Position numbers and translations under genes: made by a program. Under the pieces are notes generated by a model that saw only the letters and a list, made by a program, of their open reading frames with translations, had not been told where the DNA came from and did not search any database. 64,000 nucleotides of DNA from an uncultured Porphyromonadaceae bacterium (GTDB lineage Bacteria > Bacteroidota > Bacteroidia > Bacteroidales > Muribaculaceae), in assembly GCA_902461565.1 (NCBI GenBank), contig CABPYL010000005.1:32189-96188 (forward strand). Direction: 5' to 3'. Shown in pieces: positions 43,361-53,859 of this stretch. Numbering within the stretch: position 1 is the stretch's first letter; every line of letters begins with the position of its first letter.

Positions 43361-45709
43361 ATGCTCCAGAACCGCTGCCGTATGGCTGCGGCACTCCTGG
43401 CGTTGCTTATGCTGACGGCATGCAGTACCGTGAAACATGTTCCCGATGGCGAATATCTGCTCAACAGCGTAAAGATGGAAGTTGTCGACGACACTGACGT
43501 CGATACCCGCGAACTGTACAATTTCCTGCGACAGACACCCAACCACAAAGTACTCGGATTCGCCAAACTACAGCTGAGCACATACAGCTTGTCGGGCCGC
43601 GACTCCACCAAATGGTACAACAAATGGCTGCGACGCCTCGGACAGCCGCCGGTGATATTCGACCAGGCGCTTACCGATGCCTCGTGCCGTCAGCTTGAAC
43701 TTGCACTGGTGAACAACGGGTATCTTGATGCCGCAGTCCGGGCCGACACCATCCGGGCCGGTAAAAAACGGATGAACGTACAGTATACCATCATGCCGGG
43801 CGAGCCGCACAGAATATCATCTGTATACTATAATATCGCCGACACGGCAATCCGCCGCATCCTCAATCCCACGATGAGCGACGCACTGGTGAAATCCGGG
43901 ATGCTGCTGGATCGCAATCAGCTCGATGCCGAGCGCACACGCATAACGCGCATACTGCGCAATGCAGGCTACTACGACTTCAACCGCGAATTTATCAATT
44001 TTACGGCCGATACTGTCGCCGGCAGCAAACTTACGGCGCTAACGCTAAATCTCCATTCCCCCGCCTCCAGACAGGGCCGTACGGTTATATCCATGCTTGC
44101 CGACAGCCTTGGCCTCGATTCGGAAATTCATCACCGTTTCATTGTAAACAATGTAACGTACAACCTTGATACGGGCGACGCTCCCGCCGATACTGTATTT
44201 TACGACAGAATACGTATCCTATATCCACAAGGCACCGGCCACCTTATCCGACCTGCAGTCCTCGACGAAATGTGCTACATCGTGCCCGGACGCGTATACT
44301 CGGCTGCCGATGTGGAGCGTACATACGAAGCCCTCGGACGACTTGGCATCCTTAAATATATCAACATTGATATGAAACCGGCCGGAGCAATAGGACAGAC
44401 AGGCCTGCTTGATGTGGAGATATACCTTTCGCGCAACAAGAAGCAGACCGTTACCGTCGAGCTTGAGGGCACCAACTCCGAAGGCGACCTTGGCTGTGGC
44501 GTTGGCCTCACCTACCAGCATCGCAATCTGGGCCACGGTTCCGAGATGCTAACCGCAAAGCTTCGCGGCTCCTACGAAAGTCTGTCCGGTAACCTTGAGG
44601 GACTTATCAACAACCGCTATACCGAGGTGGCCGGCGAGGTGGGTATCACTTTCCCGAAGTTCAAGTGCCCGTTCCTGTCCAAGAGTTTCAAACAGCGCCG
44701 TCTGGCCTCTACAGAATTCACTCTGTCGGCAAACTATCAGGAACGCCCGGAATATACGCGTGTAATCTTCGGCACGGCGTGGAAGTGGAAATGGCAACAG
44801 ATGCGCGAGGAATACATGCGCCGGCAGACATACGACCTTATCGACATCAACTATGTGCGGTTGCCGCGCTCCACTCTTAACTTTATCGACGAGATAGCTC
44901 CTTCCAACCCTCTGCTGCGATACAGCTACGAGGATCACTTTATAATGCGGATGGGCTACACCATAAGCATGAGTAACCGACGTCAGCCGTCGGCTACGAC
45001 GAATGCGCTTAGCATACAGCCTTCCGTATCGTCGCTGCGTTTCTCGGCCGAAATGGCAGGCAATCTGCTGTACGCTATCTCGAATCTGGCCGGACAGAAG
45101 AAGCACGACGGCGTGTACAAGATTCTCGGAATCCAGTACGCCCAGTATGTGAAAGGCGAAGTGGACTATACCTATACGCGCAATTTCAATTTCCGTAATT
45201 CGCTGTCGGCGCACGGCGGTTTCGGTATCGCCTATCCGTACGGAAACTCGTCGATGGTGCCTTTCGAGAAACGTTTCTATGCCGGGGGTGCCAATGGCGT
45301 GCGCGGGTGGGGTGTGCGTACACTCGGCCCCGGTTCTTACGATGCCCGCAATTCGGTTTCCGATTTCATAAACCAGTGCGGCGATATTCGTCTGGACCTG
45401 TCTCTGGAGTACCGCGCCAAACTGTTCTGGGTTATCGAGGGCGCACTGTTTATCGACGCCGGAAACACCTGGACAATACGCAACTACGAGAACCAGCCCG
45501 GAGGTGTGTTCAAGTTCAATAAATTCTATAAACAGATAGCCCTGGCATACGGCGCAGGCATACGACTCGATTTCACATATTTCCTGTTGCGTTTCGACCT
45601 TGGCATGAAGGCGCACAACCCTGCCATGAATCAGGAACCGTGGCCAATAATACATCCAAAATGGAGCCGCGACGCCAATTTCCATTTCGCAGTAGGCTAT
45701 CCTTTCTAA
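43361..45709 (+). CDS. TamL-like outer-membrane assembly lipoprotein (BamA/TamA family)
   Basis: 782 residues from ATG 43361, 10 nt after the kinase stop; an earlier in-frame ATG at 43316 would overlap the kinase by 35 nt. The lipoprotein signal has the lipobox LTAC. POTRA-like repeats occupy about 25-380, then a 16-strand-type barrel of the Omp85 family. The Omp85 loop-6 motif is visible as FYAGGANGVRGW, and the last residue is F, the usual barrel end. This is the Bacteroidota lipidated TamA homologue called TamL, involved in assembling outer-membrane proteins. No TamB-like gene is adjacent. Confidence 0.85.
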   Translation: MLQNRCRMAAALLALLMLTACSTVKHVPDGEYLLNSVKMEVVDDTDVDTRELYNFLRQTPNHKVLGFAKLQLSTYSLSGRDSTKWYNKWLRRLGQPPVIFDQALTDASCRQLELALVNNGYLDAAVRADTIRAGKKRMNVQYTIMPGEPHRISSVYYNIADTAIRRILNPTMSDALVKSGMLLDRNQLDAERTRITRILRNAGYYDFNREFINFTADTVAGSKLTALTLNLHSPASRQGRTVISMLADSLGLDSEIHHRFIVNNVTYNLDTGDAPADTVFYDRIRILYPQGTGHLIRPAVLDEMCYIVPGRVYSAADVERTYEALGRLGILKYINIDMKPAGAIGQTGLLDVEIYLSRNKKQTVTVELEGTNSEGDLGCGVGLTYQHRNLGHGSEMLTAKLRGSYESLSGNLEGLINNRYTEVAGEVGITFPKFKCPFLSKSFKQRRLASTEFTLSANYQERPEYTRVIFGTAWKWKWQQMREEYMRRQTYDLIDINYVRLPRSTLNFIDEIAPSNPLLRYSYEDHFIMRMGYTISMSNRRQPSATTNALSIQPSVSSLRFSAEMAGNLLYAISNLAGQKKHDGVYKILGIQYAQYVKGEVDYTYTRNFNFRNSLSAHGGFGIAYPYGNSSMVPFEKRFYAGGANGVRGWGVRTLGPGSYDARNSVSDFINQCGDIRLDLSLEYRAKLFWVIEGALFIDAGNTWTIRNYENQPGGVFKFNKFYKQIALAYGAGIRLDFTYFLLRFDLGMKAHNPAMNQEPWPIIHPKWSRDANFHFAVGYPF

Positions 45710-45726
45710 ATGTTAATCCGAGAGTT

Positions 45727-46380
45727 ATGAAATCACTTGTAATCTTCGACCTCGACGGTACTTTGCTGAATACAATCGACGACCTTGCCATTGCCACCAA
45801 TCATGCAATGGAAGCCCTCGGTTTTCCAACGCACGGTCTATGGGTATATCCCAATATGGTAGGCAACGGCGTGGCCAAGCTCATCGAGCGTGCTCTGCCC
45901 GACGATGCCCGTTCGGAAAAGAACATCCGCGATGCTCTCGATGCTTTCCGAGCTTTCTACGACGAACACTGCTGCGACAGCACAAAGCCTTATCCGGGTA
46001 TTCCCGAGTTGCTGGCCGACCTTACGGAGCAAGGTGTGAATCTGGCCGTAACATCGAATAAATACGAATTTGCCGTAGGCAAGATTATCGGCCATTACTT
46101 CCCTGATGCCAATTTCAAGGCTATTCTCGGCAATATCGACGGCATGCCGCGCAAGCCGGACCCTTCGATAGTATTCAAGGCGCTGTCCATGTGTCCCACG
46201 CCAAAGGCGCAGGTGCTGTATGTGGGCGATTCGGGGGTGGATATGGAAACCGCCAGGCGCGCCTGTGTGGAATCGGTGGGCGTAACATGGGGGTTCCGAC
46301 CGATTTCAGAGCTTAAACTGGCTTATGCCGACCATATAGTCTCCACTCCACAGCAAATTCTCGAACTTGTTCAGAAATAA
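45727..46380 (+). CDS. HAD-family phosphatase, phosphoglycolate phosphatase-like
   Basis: 217 residues from ATG 45727, in the leader after tamL; the longer frame overlaps tamL's end. The HAD nucleophile motif is FDLDGTLLNT, motif II is VTSNK, and motif III/IV is MPRKPDPS with GDSGVDMETAR. The cap is the four-helix type of Gph/PGMB-like enzymes. Substrate is probably phosphoglycolate or another small sugar phosphate. A strong terminator follows. Confidence 0.9.
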   Translation: MKSLVIFDLDGTLLNTIDDLAIATNHAMEALGFPTHGLWVYPNMVGNGVAKLIERALPDDARSEKNIRDALDAFRAFYDEHCCDSTKPYPGIPELLADLTEQGVNLAVTSNKYEFAVGKIIGHYFPDANFKAILGNIDGMPRKPDPSIVFKALSMCPTPKAQVLYVGDSGVDMETARRACVESVGVTWGFRPISELKLAYADHIVSTPQQILELVQK

Positions 46381-46413
46381 CAGTCCTGGCGGCATTGCCA
46401 TCAGCAGGACATA

Positions 46414-46448
46414 AAAACGGCGCCGGATTGCTTCGACGCCGTTTTTTT
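46414..46448. terminator. Bidirectional terminator between convergent genes
   Basis: AAAACGGCG and CGCCGTTTT pair across a 14-nt loop and are followed by T's on the plus strand and preceded by A's, so the hairpin can stop transcription from both the phosphatase gene and the facing large secreted-protein gene. Confidence 0.8.
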
Positions 46449-46465
46449 TAGTGTGATATATGTGT

Positions 46466-49400
46466 TTAACGTATTGTTATCTTGAGAGTTTTTTTGTCGG
46501 CGGTGGCAATGTAGATACCGGGAGCAATCCCTGCGGTAGAGAGTGTGCCGTGTGCGGAGGCGATCTTCTTGCCTGCAATGTCATAGAGGACGATATCCTC
46601 GCCTTCGGCAATAACAGCGTTGCCGTTATATGTGATTGTGGCAACGGCGATGTTGTTTACAGAGGCTGACGGTGTACCGGTTACAGTGAGAACAGCCTGG
46701 CAGTCGCCGCTATGAGCTGTGAGGGTATAAACACCGGCTGAGAAAACTTCCACATCGACAAGTACGTTTCCGTTTTCGTCTAATTCAACGGGGTTGGCGG
46801 AGAGATTTTCATCGTCGGAGAACACGAAGTATATGTCCTCGATGCCGATACCTTCCAGCAGGAGTGTTACCTGTTTCTTCTCACCGACAGCGATTGTGAG
46901 TTCTGCGGGCGAGAAGGCCATAGACACAGAGGTGTTTTTCTCGAAGTAGAGGTGTGGCATACCGTTGCTGGGAACCCAGGGTGCGGATGCCTCGTAACCG
47001 AAGAAACCGTAGCCCAGTCCTGCGAAGAATTCCTGACCGGCTTCGTCAGTACCGAGAGTTTTGCCTTCTGTGGAGGCGGTTGCATCCTCTATAGTGTTCT
47101 GGATAACAGAGAGACCTGCTGCGGCATAATTGTCGGCAATCTGATTTTCTGCTTCGCGCGGAGCACCCCAGATAATTACCCATTCGCCTGTCTCGTCGTC
47201 GTACTGCTCGTCTACAATCTCGGGGTCCTCGTTGGCGGCCGAGCGGCCGATGATGCGGTGAGTGGTCTCGAGCAGCTTGGGTTCGTCGGCGGGAACGGTG
47301 ATGGCGGTCTGGGCGGCGACACATTTCTTAACTACGTAATCGTAGACCGGAGCATCTTCGCTGCCGCCAAGGGAATTGTCGGTGGCTGACTGTAGATAGC
47401 CTACGATACCGCCGGTGCTTGCCACGGGGATCCGCTCGTAGTTGGCATTGTAACGGAAGCCGCCTTCGGTGGCATTGACAGTGCCTTCGGCGATACAGTT
47501 GGCAATCTGTCCGCGCATGGATGTGGCTACGATGCCGCCGATGAGATAAGAGGCTTCTATGTCGGCCTGTACGTGGCAGTCCACAACCTGAGCGTCCTGC
47601 TGGAGGGTGGCAGCAATACCGGCGGCTTCGGAAGCGGCTTTGATGGAGCCGTGGAAGTAAGAAGCCTCGATTTTAGTGCCGCGCGCGGTGGCTGTGAGGC
47701 CGCCGACACCGGCGGTTTCGGGCAGATTGATGTCGGCGTCGACAGCACATTCGCTCACAACAGTACCGATACCTGCGGTATTTACAAGAGTACCGAAGTC
47801 AAAAATATCACTGTCGTTAATCTCAACGCCGGATATGCGGACGTTGCTGATAAGGCTATTGTAGGAGTTACGCGCCAGAACGGCATCAGCGGAGCCCTCG
47901 AGTGTTACGCCGGAAACACCGAGGTTGCAGATCCGGGCTTTGGAATCGCTCCCTGAAGTGCCGAGAATCTCGAACATGGGCTTGGAGGCGAGTCTGAAGT
48001 TACTGATGGAGCGGTTGTTGCCGTCGAAGCTACCGTTGAAAACGCCTGTAATGCTGTTTAGCTCGGCTCCGTTAGCATCGATGTCGGATCCGAGGATATA
48101 GTTGCCGTTGAGGTTGAAACGAATCTGGTTCCAGTCGCCTACGGTGTTGACAATGTAGGGATCCTCGACAGTTCCTGCACCTTCGAATTTGTTGAGTGGC
48201 AGCGAGATAAACTCGCTGTGGTATTTGCCGTCGCCGGCATCGGCCCAGGTAATCCAGAATGCAGGCCTGGTGGTGGTGTTTATCAGAGCTACGGATATGC
48301 CGGAGTCGGCAGTTTCGAAAGGAATCTGGGCAAGCATCTCGCCCTTGTCGTTTACGACGCAGAATTCTGTATGTGCCGCATTGTCGCCGGAAGCGTTAAG
48401 GCGCTGTACAAGAATCATATATTCCTGTGAAGCGTCGGTGTTGATAAGGAAAGGATCGAGGGCGTATGCAGAGATGAAGGTGCTGATGAGGTTCACGTTT
48501 TCGCCAGCGTATGCGCGGTCTTCCTTCACTTTGTTGCCGTTGACGTCGAACCACAGAATGGGGTTGTAGGTGTTGCCGCCGGCATCGGTGGCGCCGTGCG
48601 ATGCGGCGAATACGTAGTTGTATGAGTTGCCGGAAGTTACGCGGTCCAGCGATGTGCTCAAGGTGATAACGTCTGAGCCTTCATGATAGAGGGCCGGTAT
48701 CTCGGCTACAATTTCGGTGGACGGGAAATCCATGAAGCGGTAGACGGGGGCTGCATCGGTACCGGCGATGAAGCAGAATTGCGATGGCTGACCGTTGATG
48801 TCGCTCATGGGCAGATAGCCTGCTGCACCTTCGCCGAAAGTCTTGATCTTGTTGCCGTCGAGGTCATAAACAGAGAATGACGTTTCTGAGTTGTCGCGGA
48901 AGTCGGACTGACGCTCGGAGATAACAAGTGCCGGAGTTCCGTCCTCGGCGAAATCGAAGGAAATGTCGTTGGTGTAGTCGAACATGCCCAACATATAGGA
49001 ACGCATGGTGTAGGAGCCGGTAGCGGCTTCGCATGGCAGCGCCAGCTGCTTCTGCAAGGTGGCTTCGGAAGCATATCCGGTTTTGGAGTACACATCGATA
49101 AGATACTTGTTGTCCTCGTTGAGCTTATCGTTGGTAAAGTCGAGCGGGTCCTCGAAGAAAGTCTTTTCGTAGCGACTCACCGCAACATAGAGGTCGCGGC
49201 CCTTTGAGTTGATTATTACCGGTATACCTTCGTTTTCACCGTCGCTCATAACGTACATCATGTCCACCGGTAACGAAAGCAGCTTGACAGGCGCGGTGCC
49301 CCAACCTGCTTTTCCGTATACTTCGAAGTTGTAGATCATCTCGGTATCTGTGAGCGTTTCGCCTGTAAAGAATACCATATAGTAGTCTTCGGAGTACGCA

Positions 49401-50041
49401 TCATTGGGGTTGTTCACGGCTGCGCTATAGTATCCCTTCATCGTCAGCAGCTTGGTGGCATCGGTGGTGGCACCTTTGAGCGAATAGACAGTGGTGAAAC
49501 TTTCTGCACCGTAAGCGCCTGCGGGTTTGTAGTTGGCCATGAGCATCACCTCGAAGGAATCGTCGGAATTGAAGAATTTCTTTGTCGTTTCTGCGCCAAG
49601 GCTTACTGTTGTACATCTTTCGTAGCCTTCGGGCAGAGCTATATCGTCTTTTATGTGGCCTACCTTGTTGTATTCTTCATCGTAGATGTCGATATCTACA
49701 CCGGTAATATTGTATTCGGTGTAGTATGGATTTTCAGAAATAACCTCTTTTATTAGGTTGATATTTGCAAACCATACGCGTCCGTCGGGCAACTCCAGGT
49801 ACGAAGTCTGCTCGGACGTGGGCAGGGCGGTGTCGGTGGTGTTTACTGGAGCTTTCGCGAAGGATTTGGTAGTTGTCGAATGCCATTTGGAGGATGTGGG
49901 GTTGAACGACGGAGCCCAGCGGAACGCCTCGGTGGCGTTTTTCTGCCGGAGTTGTTGCGGAGTGATGTGCGCGTAGGATGCGGATGTACCGCCGATAGCT
50001 AACGCTGCCGCAAGAATTCCAAGTGTAAAAGTTTTTCTCAT
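46466..50041 (-). CDS. Very large secreted protein with GLUG-like beta-helix and type IX-like sorting domain
   Basis: 1,191 residues. Signal peptide (MRKTFTLGILAAALAIGG). The first half (about 60-600) is beta-rich, possibly a propeller, with repeated blocks about seven-strand size but no family I recognise. Residues about 640-920 are a right-handed beta-helix-like array with GLUG-type units (GVFNGSFDGNNRSISNF, and STGGIVGYL). An Ig-like segment follows (about 1045-1110), then a C-terminal sorting domain (DIVLYDIAGKKIASAHG, GIAPGIYIATADKKTLKITIR in two parts). It should be exported by type IX secretion and displayed or released. Adhesion or glycan binding is the usual guess for such beta-helices; nothing here proves it. 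Confidence 0.7.
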   Translation of the reverse strand: MRKTFTLGILAAALAIGGTSASYAHITPQQLRQKNATEAFRWAPSFNPTSSKWHSTTTKSFAKAPVNTTDTALPTSEQTSYLELPDGRVWFANINLIKEVISENPYYTEYNITGVDIDIYDEEYNKVGHIKDDIALPEGYERCTTVSLGAETTKKFFNSDDSFEVMLMANYKPAGAYGAESFTTVYSLKGATTDATKLLTMKGYYSAAVNNPNDAYSEDYYMVFFTGETLTDTEMIYNFEVYGKAGWGTAPVKLLSLPVDMMYVMSDGENEGIPVIINSKGRDLYVAVSRYEKTFFEDPLDFTNDKLNEDNKYLIDVYSKTGYASEATLQKQLALPCEAATGSYTMRSYMLGMFDYTNDISFDFAEDGTPALVISERQSDFRDNSETSFSVYDLDGNKIKTFGEGAAGYLPMSDINGQPSQFCFIAGTDAAPVYRFMDFPSTEIVAEIPALYHEGSDVITLSTSLDRVTSGNSYNYVFAASHGATDAGGNTYNPILWFDVNGNKVKEDRAYAGENVNLISTFISAYALDPFLINTDASQEYMILVQRLNASGDNAAHTEFCVVNDKGEMLAQIPFETADSGISVALINTTTRPAFWITWADAGDGKYHSEFISLPLNKFEGAGTVEDPYIVNTVGDWNQIRFNLNGNYILGSDIDANGAELNSITGVFNGSFDGNNRSISNFRLASKPMFEILGTSGSDSKARICNLGVSGVTLEGSADAVLARNSYNSLISNVRISGVEINDSDIFDFGTLVNTAGIGTVVSECAVDADINLPETAGVGGLTATARGTKIEASYFHGSIKAASEAAGIAATLQQDAQVVDCHVQADIEASYLIGGIVATSMRGQIANCIAEGTVNATEGGFRYNANYERIPVASTGGIVGYLQSATDNSLGGSEDAPVYDYVVKKCVAAQTAITVPADEPKLLETTHRIIGRSAANEDPEIVDEQYDDETGEWVIIWGAPREAENQIADNYAAAGLSVIQNTIEDATASTEGKTLGTDEAGQEFFAGLGYGFFGYEASAPWVPSNGMPHLYFEKNTSVSMAFSPAELTIAVGEKKQVTLLLEGIGIEDIYFVFSDDENLSANPVELDENGNVLVDVEVFSAGVYTLTAHSGDCQAVLTVTGTPSASVNNIAVATITYNGNAVIAEGEDIVLYDIAGKKIASAHGTLSTAGIAPGIYIATADKKTLKITIR

Positions 50042-50128
50042 TGATTAAAAAATGATACTATTGGTTTGTTATCGGGAAATCTGATAAAAGTGTATCTGCT
50101 GGTAATAGACAGTTTGCAGAATAAAACA

Positions 50129-50136
50129 CAAAATTA
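50129..50136 (-). promoter_or_regulatory. -7 promoter element of the large secreted-protein gene
   Basis: TAATTTTG on the minus strand, giving a leader of about 80 nt. No good -33 element is visible. Confidence 0.4.
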
Positions 50137-50202
50137 GTGAATTGAACCTGATGTATATACTATAGTATTGTTAAAAATGTAAAATAAATTCGACCGGGTA
50201 TA

Positions 50203-50934
50203 TTACAGTTTTAAAAGCGAGGAGCCGTTATCGGAATTGTTGAGATTTCGCCGTGCTGTGCGGAATATGGAACCGAAATCTGCGGAATAGCTTATCGACA
50301 ATACAACCATATTACCGTTATTCTTAATGTAACGTTCACGACACGAAGGATTTACTGACGAGTAATCCCATGCCGGATAGCGTGTGCCTTTCTTGTCGAA
50401 CATATACATCCAGCTTGCACCGACAGACCAGTGTTTGTTCGGTTGCCATTCAAATTGCAATGCGTCGCCGTTTTCTTCTTTGCCTACGTAATGGCCATTG
50501 AGATATTTGCCTGGCAGTTTACGCCAATATGAAATAGTGTAAGGCCCTTTATTCCACCACAGGCTGACGCTGCCGTCAAAAGATGTGAGCTTGTGGCTCC
50601 AGTTGTTGCCGGCTGTACGATAGTGCGTGAGGCTCATGTAAAGGCTGGCTCCGAATCCATGAATGTCGCTTAGACGCAAGGTTAAATCATTCTGAAAAAC
50701 GCGTCGGTATTTTCCATTGACCGATTGCGACAGAAACAAGCCGCCGCCCAGGTATGTGATATCGCTGATTACACTATTGTTAGCATTTGAATATGCGGAT
50801 AAGAAAGATGCCTGGAAATTTTTGTAAGTGTAATCCGCTCCTATGCTGTACACAAAGTTTTCCGCCACTTTGAGGTCGGGATTGCCGTTTGAAATCAGAT
50901 AAGGAGTAGTCTGCTGTGGATAATCAGTCAGATT
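50203..50934 (-). pseudogene. C-terminal remnant of an outer-membrane beta-barrel receptor
   Basis: About 243 codons that encode only the last third of a receptor of the same family as the gene at the left edge. The conserved motif TPYLISNGNPDLK stands at the very start of the open frame, followed by barrel strands, but a TAA stop lies just upstream and no signal peptide, plug or promoter is present. A GTG at 50868 could start translation, but the product could not reach the outer membrane alone. The short run after the stop (to about 51000) does not continue the receptor. I interpret this as a gene lost through deletion, between two secreted-protein genes. Confidence 0.8.
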
Positions 50935-51012
50935 TTACAGCCGTATGGATATAAAGGCAGACCCGGGCTGATGCGCAGTCCGGACCTGAGGATTGTGGAA
51001 TGAGTCAGTTTT

Positions 51013-53787
51013 TTATTTCACAAGAACTTTTGAAGCATGGCCGTCTACAACTACGATGTATAGGCCTGCTGGAACGTTCAGCGAGGGCAGCATACGGCCG
51101 GATAAGTCGTAGACACTTGCCTGCTTGTAGTCGCCGACGATTACGATGCGTCCGTCCACACCGTATGCCTTGGCTGCGGAAGCCTGGTTTTCGACGTTCT
51201 CGATGCCTGATACCGCCGAGGAGGCATATACGGCGAAGCATCCAGCGGGTACGTTCAGGCTAAGGCTCTTGCCGTCGGCCGCCAGCGAAGGTGTATACTC
51301 GGGCGACGCTGCCACCAGGGTGGCTCCTTCGGGAGTAATCTGCTGGGCCTCGATTGTAATTGTAAGGTCGTCGGAAACGGTGGGGTTGAAGAAGCCGATG
51401 ATTTCCTTGTTGCCGCTCACAAGCTGTATTGTGCGTCCGCGGGTTGCGGAGGACAGGTTGGAGCCGTTGAAAGTGGCGTCGCGGCCGAACATTTCGGGGT
51501 TGCCCATGCGTGTGTTGATGATGGCCGAATATGTGCCCATCAGGTAAGCGCGGTCGGGGTCGTCGAGCCAGCGCCAGTCCACAATCTTGGGCGATGTGTT
51601 GTTGCCGCCGGAACCGTCGGGATTATCCTTGGTGTTCTGGCTGTTGCCGAGTTCTCCGAACTGCCATACCATCTTCGGGCCAGGGATAAGGAGCATCTGC
51701 GCCGCTATGTTGCCCAGACGCTGGAAACGCTTGAGGGTGTTGGTCTTGATATCGCCGGTACCGTAGCTTTCGGCCTGGAACGCAAGGCGCTGCTCGTCGT
51801 GGCTTTCGGCGTACGAAACTGTCGAGCCCCAGGGGCGTGCGCCGTCCCATGTGGATAAGAAGCGCATGAAGTTCATGGAGCCGCTTCCCTGTGCGAAGTT
51901 GCGGCTGGCGCTGTTGATGTTGGCCCACTGCAGCTCGCCGTCGTTACCCATCTCTTTTTCTTCGGCGGCTCCGGCAAGATTCTCGTTGATGTGTATGCCG
52001 TCGGGTTTCACCGAAGTGATAACGGAGTGCAGGCGTTTCATGCGGGCTATGCGGCTGGCATTGTAGCTGTCGGTGCCGCTGCCATAGCTGTCGTTGTCGC
52101 CGAGGCCTTTTACAAGGTCGAAACGGAAACCATCGACATTATATGCGGTCATCCAGTATTTTATTGCGTCGGTCCATTGCTGCTGCACAAGTTCGTGGCC
52201 CTGATTCCAGTCGTTGAGCACGCTGTAGTCGTGCGGTGCGGTTTTGTTGTACATTGGGTTTGTGTCGATGGGGTACATCTGGTACCAGGGATGGAGTCCG
52301 TCGCTCTGGTTGAACACGATATCAAGGATTACGGCGATACCGTTGCGGTGGCATTCTTCGATAAAGTCCTTGTACTCTGTGGGCGAACCGTATGCTTTGT
52401 CCGGGGCCATGTAGAAATTGGTGTTGTAGCCCCACGAGTTGTTGCCATTGAATTCCATGATTGGCATAAGTTCGATGGCATTGAAACCCATAGCCTTGAT
52501 GTAGGGAATCTTCTCTTTTGCCAGTGAGATTGTGCCCCAGCCGTTGGCAAGGCCGTTGATGTTGCCTGTAGCGGTGAAGTCGCGCACAAGCAGCTCGTAG
52601 ATTACGAGATTGTCGTGGTCGGGAATGGTGAAGTCGGAGAATTCGTAGTCGTCCATGTCGCCACGGTAAACGCCCATCATCACATTGTTGAATTTGTCAT
52701 AGGGATACTGGGGACGGTCGGGCCATACCGAGCGGCGCAGGGTGCGGTCCGCGTAGCAGTCGAGCACAAGGTGGGCATAGGGGTCGGCGACTTTGTATTT
52801 GTCGTCAACGACAAAGAAGTAGGGGTACCATTGGTCGTTGGCCAGGCCGCTGACTGTGGTCCAGAAGTAGCGGATGCCGTTGTAGTCCTGATATTTCATC
52901 AGATTGCTCTCGAGTACCTCGTAGTCGTCCCACGAGCCTACGAGAACAACGCTGCTCTTTTTGGGCGCGGCAACGCAGAATGTTACGGAACCGTCGGCGT
53001 TCTTCACACATCCCATCTGAGGCACACCGCCCGGGTAATCTTCCTTAGGGGACGATTTTGGGTAGCTCAGCAGCATTGTTTCGGTATACTGCTTGCCGTC
53101 GTAGGTGGCAGTGGCGGTGATAGTGTAATCGTTTTCCTCGGTGAAGGTGTAGGATGCCGTCAGTTTGGTGGTGGCGGTCTGCGATGCGAATTCGGTGCCG
53201 TTGACGGCCAGCGAGATGTCGGAGGGTACGGAAGTTTCGGCGGTGTAGGTTATGGTAGTAGGCTCGCTGATAACCTCGTCGGTATAATCGCTGTTGAGAA
53301 CCATTGCAAAACCGTCGGGCAGCACATCCACCATAATGTCTGCGCCGTTTGCGGCGCGGCCTGTACGGGAGCCGTCGGCAATACGGAACACGATGGCGAT
53401 TTTCTGTATTGTCTCTGTAGCGGGAACGCCGAAATAGGACTGGAGATCCCCTATGTTAAGTGTGTAGGTGTTGGGGGCAACGTAGGTAAGACGGTTCTTG
53501 TCGGTGTTGGCCGTCTGCGAGTTGCCCGACGATGGCCAGGGCGTTACGGTGTATTTCCAGTCGGATGCAGAAGTGCTCTTGTTAGTGATTACACCGATGT
53601 GCGCATAAAGCACCTGCGACGCAGGAAGGTTTGCGAGGCCCTTGTCGCCAAGGGGTGAATCGGCATGATAGGTCAGTACAATACCCTGGCTGTTCTGCTG
53701 AAGGATTGTAGGCGTGCTTGTAACCAGCTGTGCGCTCAGCGGCAGCAGTGCCACGATAGCGAAGATGGCGAGTAGAAGTCGTTTCAT
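51013..53787 (-). CDS. Secreted GH13 alpha-amylase-family enzyme with type IX-like sorting domain
   Basis: 924 residues from ATG 53787; longer frames start upstream of the promoter. Signal peptide (MKRLLLAIFAIVALLPLSA), two beta-sandwich N-terminal domains that look like starch-binding or Ig-like modules (about 20-270), a GH13 catalytic (beta/alpha)8 barrel (about 330-720), a C-terminal beta-domain and a sorting domain (ASVYDLSGRMLPSLNVPAG and SKVLVK). The GH13 regions are I DIVFNQ (the usual NH is NQ here), II DGFRFDLVKG with the nucleophile Asp, III INENLAG and IV AESHDEQR. It should hydrolyse starch-like alpha-glucans outside the cell. No susCD pair is adjacent. Confidence 0.88.
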   Translation of the reverse strand: MKRLLLAIFAIVALLPLSAQLVTSTPTILQQNSQGIVLTYHADSPLGDKGLANLPASQVLYAHIGVITNKSTSASDWKYTVTPWPSSGNSQTANTDKNRLTYVAPNTYTLNIGDLQSYFGVPATETIQKIAIVFRIADGSRTGRAANGADIMVDVLPDGFAMVLNSDYTDEVISEPTTITYTAETSVPSDISLAVNGTEFASQTATTKLTASYTFTEENDYTITATATYDGKQYTETMLLSYPKSSPKEDYPGGVPQMGCVKNADGSVTFCVAAPKKSSVVLVGSWDDYEVLESNLMKYQDYNGIRYFWTTVSGLANDQWYPYFFVVDDKYKVADPYAHLVLDCYADRTLRRSVWPDRPQYPYDKFNNVMMGVYRGDMDDYEFSDFTIPDHDNLVIYELLVRDFTATGNINGLANGWGTISLAKEKIPYIKAMGFNAIELMPIMEFNGNNSWGYNTNFYMAPDKAYGSPTEYKDFIEECHRNGIAVILDIVFNQSDGLHPWYQMYPIDTNPMYNKTAPHDYSVLNDWNQGHELVQQQWTDAIKYWMTAYNVDGFRFDLVKGLGDNDSYGSGTDSYNASRIARMKRLHSVITSVKPDGIHINENLAGAAEEKEMGNDGELQWANINSASRNFAQGSGSMNFMRFLSTWDGARPWGSTVSYAESHDEQRLAFQAESYGTGDIKTNTLKRFQRLGNIAAQMLLIPGPKMVWQFGELGNSQNTKDNPDGSGGNNTSPKIVDWRWLDDPDRAYLMGTYSAIINTRMGNPEMFGRDATFNGSNLSSATRGRTIQLVSGNKEIIGFFNPTVSDDLTITIEAQQITPEGATLVAASPEYTPSLAADGKSLSLNVPAGCFAVYASSAVSGIENVENQASAAKAYGVDGRIVIVGDYKQASVYDLSGRMLPSLNVPAGLYIVVVDGHASKVLVK

Positions 53788-53859
53788 GTTGTTAAAGAAA
53801 TTCAGGTAGTTATGATATAATCTTAAAAATCGGCATACGAATGTCGCACATAGTTTCAA

